This document shows, one piece after another, positions 19,678-22,500 of a stretch of 22,500 nucleotides of DNA. Within the stretch, counting starts at the first letter, position 1. Each line of letters starts with the position of its first letter. Both the position numbers and the translations under genes were made by a program. The DNA is taken from contig LUCW03000154.1 in NCBI GenBank assembly GCA_001586965.3, positions 80,001 to 102,500 on the forward strand. Reading direction: 5' to 3'. The stretch is from Sphaeroforma sirkka. Its lineage: Eukaryota > Opisthokonta > Ichthyosporea > Ichthyophonida. The notes below the pieces were generated by a model, which was not told where the DNA came from, did no database searches, and saw only the letters and a program-made list of their open reading frames with translations.

Positions 19678-22372
19678 CTACGGTTGTCCACTGAACATCC
19701 GCGCCAGAAACCCTTGCTGTTGTGCGGGCTCTATTTCCTCTTCACTTTCCACATCGTCATCTGAAGCAAGCTCTGGCTCCTCATCTTGGCCAACCTCCAC
19801 AGATAACTCCGGTAGATCTGCCCCATTGGGACTCACTCCATGATCAGCAGGGACATCGCTACTAGTCAACTCATCTGTATCGTCGCATAAAGGGCTCTGG
19901 TGAGCTTCGTCCATGGCCTCATATATATCCTCATCAACCCCACTTACGATTTCACTGGTCGCGTTTTCTAATTTTAGGCTTTCGAGTTTGTCCAGTTCGG
20001 CCTGTCTTAAACTCTCTTCACGAGCCAGTGCCTGGGAAGCCAATTCTTGCGTGTTATCGTTCATCATTTCCAGTAGTTTGGCCATGGTTTCCTGCAGCGT
20101 TTTGTGTCAAGGCCAAATTTTAATACCCAATTATGGGACTGACAGGAATTTGGGCCAATAAAACAAATGAGGATTCGGGGTTAGGAGAAAGGAAGTTACC
20201 TGATGTGCTTTGTTCTTGCTTTGCAGGTAGAAGCTAAGCTCCTCCTGCGCGTGGAATGCCTTCCACATCTCTGCGATGTTGTCAGTCAATCCGCTGTGGA
20301 TCTCCTTCAAACGTTCACTTGACAACTGCCGGAGCTGCGATTTCGCGAGCAGAAGAGACCTATAATCGGAGTTTTAAGATAAGTGAGAACGTTCTAGTGC
20401 CAAAGACAAATTCAGGATTCAAACCCCAATCATTCAAATGATCCACAATTATTATCCAGATTTCTCATCATCTCATGCTGGATAAAACACAGAAGACGCG
20501 TAGATGGAAAGGTATGTATCATGCAAATACACAGGTACATGTCGGGAGTTTGTGCGTGTCCTTGCGTACATATATGTGCAACAATTTGCCACCTACGTTC
20601 TCACGACGCAATCTGAGTCCTGTCGACCATAACCGGGGTCAGAGATGTTCCTCATATCCTGTTGGGAGCTTGCAAAGCCTTGCCAACCAAGCGTCGACTT
20701 GGGCTTTCTTTTGCGCTTAGCTGTCGTGCAGTGTAATTGAGGGCGACTATAAGACCTTCAGAAATTCTTTATTCTCAAGCTTGTGCATTGGCACGTTGCT
20801 GTCAAATGAAGACGCACAATGCCGTATACCGTGATTTACACACACAGCACCTACTGTACACTCGTATAGGGTACATAGGTGTCTGGAAGTCCTTTCATGT
20901 GCAAACCAAACCTGTGCATGTATGTGCTATGGCCATGGAGGAGCAGTACACTAGGACGCATTAACATGATACGTTTTATGCGAGGGTATCACCATGTGTG
21001 ACGTACACTAGTGCATATGCGGGCGATGTTTGCATACGTATACGCACACTTCATCATATGTGTATGGTAATTGTACATCTCTATCCCAGGCTTGTGCCTG
21101 CTTATCGAGTATCTTTCCAGTGCTGGTGCAAACCATACCTACCTTTGGGGTTACCAGAGGACTCCTCCAACGAATGCGTCGAACCGTCATCCCCACTCAC
21201 AGACAGATTGTGCACTGATTTGAACCGTGGCGCTACTGGTTCTGATGAGCCGTGTTCGCTCTCGGATACGAGCTGTGTGAGTGGCAGACGATATGAAGGA
21301 CACATTAACCAAACGTTAACGAACGCGTACATTGTTGGATATGATGTATCGCACTCTTATAAATGATATCAGCCGTTTTCGTCTTTGATGACAGTGTGTG
21401 TAAATTCTAGCTCTACACATACACGCACATCGCATGTAACAACAACGTTCTCCTTTCTCGGTTTACAAAAAAACACCGAACCTTTGACGTTGCCGTAACA
21501 CACACGCACCCGCACCGCTAGTGCACAACCGACGTCGGCATTGGCAGAGATAACACTCATATACTGTACTACACAACACATCGCATCACTGCTTCATATT
21601 CAATATATAACTCGTGAAGAACTGAGCACTGGCTATTTCAACAAAGCTGCTGCTATACCACGCCAATTGAGATAATGGTGATGCCAAACGCTCTCAAAGA
21701 TATCAAATCTTTGTATTTTGTAGGTAGACTTAAAGGCAAGTGTTCTTCAGTTTGAGATCCAATTGTCCGCAGCGTACTGACTGCGCTAGGCTATTCTGAC
21801 ACTCGCACTATCCCACTGTCCGAATGGACTTCTGGGTTCACAATCAGCCGACCATGTACAGTGCACCGCATGGTACAATCTCTCATCGACACGCACCTGT
21901 TTATACACAAAAAAGGACCTGCACTCAGACACTGGGACATTTTCATTCTTCGACTGTATCAGTAAACAACTAAAGCATACGGTAGCATCAAGACTGCGCA
22001 TAATTTCCTCTCTCTCCCGTTCCTCTTCATCACTGTCGAGGTCGTCATAGTTCGTATGCGCCGTTGGCGGTGTTGTGCTGTGGCTGACTGACTCTGAGCC
22101 CTCTTCACCTGGATATGATGGCATGCACAAGCAAGGATCAAACTCACCTCTACGCAAACAGAGTGGTAGGAGCTGTACGTCTCTAAGTAACATATGCAGC
22201 CGCTGCACGCATAGGGCTTCAGTACAGTACCCACTCAACGCATACGCATAAGCGTCATATAGGGGTGTAGTCTGCACACAGATATCGTGTATGATAAGAC
22301 CTACCTTCGCTGTGAGTGTGCTCTGATTCGTCGTCCGAAAGCTCCAGCTCGCATAGGTCGTCCTCCGGCACA
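19678..22372 (-). CDS. Unrecognised acidic coiled-coil protein, six 3' exons, 5' end beyond the window
   Basis: Exons, read on the - strand: 22372-22305, 22147-21981, 21272-21143, 20720-20597, 20359-20200 and 20091-19678 (TAA/TAG-type stop at the end). Lengths 68, 167, 130, 124, 160 and 414 give phases 2, 1, 0, 1, 2, 0 that agree at all five joins, which is strong evidence for one gene. The visible 353 residues begin with an acidic stretch (LSDDESEHTHSE, then DDLDSDEEEREREE at about 60-73) and a serine-rich linker. A basic KRKRKPK follows (123-129), like a nuclear localisation signal. A long charged helix, probably a coiled coil, spans about 168-265 (SERLKEIHSGL, KLLEMMNDNTQELASQALAR). A very acidic tail (SDDDVESEEEIEP) ends in GFLARMFSGQP. 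I recognise no family. A nuclear role is inferred from composition only. Another small exon could hide in the 708-base intron 21273-21980. Confidence 0.75.
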
Positions 22373-22381
22373 CTAATACAG

Positions 22382-22500
22382 ACAATCAATGTGCTGTATG
22401 AGCTGATAATCATTGTGTGTTTATGAGCTGATAATCAATGTGTGTTTATGAGCTGATAATCAATGTGTGTTTATGAGCTGATAATCAATGTGTGTTTATG
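22382..22500 (+). repeat. 25-base tandem array running off the window end
   Basis: Four full 25-base units (22401, 22426, 22451, 22476), each beginning AGCTGATAATCAATG (first unit AGCTGATAATCATTG), follow a partial unit at 22382-22400. The last three units are identical. The array lies 10 bases upstream, in gene sense, of the acceptor of the exon at 22372, so it is intronic, and it continues beyond the window. Confidence 0.93.

Noticed and set aside
21786..22385. Longest open frame of the right-hand region, 199 codons on the - strand
   Set aside because: It reads through two supported exons and their introns. Part of it coincides with the true frame of exon 22147-21981, but the rest is intron or the wrong frame of exon 22372-22305.

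Overview
The window is nuclear DNA from an intron-rich eukaryote. Two conserved housekeeping genes can be read exon by exon: prohibitin 1 on the - strand and the chaperonin subunit CCT5 (TCP-1 epsilon) on the + strand. All inferred introns follow the GT...AG rule, with GTATGT or GTAGGT donors and CAG or TAG acceptors, and the reading phases agree at every junction. Introns run from about 110 to 1,800 bases and are AT-rich with microsatellites and minisatellites. This fits a unicellular eukaryote with long introns. An ichthyosporean-type opisthokont is my guess only, because nothing here fixes the lineage.

Layout. (1) 226-2855, - strand: PHB1, five exons covering residues 1-229; the last exon or exons lie beyond the left edge. 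Two introns each carry a copy of the same 66-base fold-back element. (2) 2856-3699: head-to-head spacer between PHB1 and CCT5, with a hairpin-forming minisatellite against the CCT5 start. (3) 3700-9708, + strand: CCT5, seven exons, 539 codons, full length; its introns hold a 30-base minisatellite and a 115-base tandem duplication whose copies differ only by transitions. (4) About 9709-19677: a 10-kb island without an intact gene. Three blocks of a strongly degenerate satellite (period about 24, core AACGCATCAAGCC) surround two transposon-like stretches. One holds a decayed + strand coding region of unknown family. The other holds a dead - strand transposase with a THAP-like finger and a Harbinger/ISL2EU-type DDE domain, followed by a hAT-like fragment. 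A 307-base element sits cleanly inside the third satellite block. (5) 19678-22372, - strand: the 3' six exons of an unrecognised acidic, coiled-coil protein with a basic nuclear-localisation-like stretch; its 5' end lies beyond the right edge, behind a 25-base tandem array.

PHB1 (mitochondrial inner-membrane scaffold) and CCT5 (cytosolic chaperonin) both serve protein quality control, so a shared divergent promoter is plausible. I found no sign that the unknown gene at the right works with them. I did not find a convincing new multi-gene system. The least explained parts are the degenerate satellite, the 66-base intronic element, the unknown decayed gene at 11.8-12.6 kb and the acidic coiled-coil gene.
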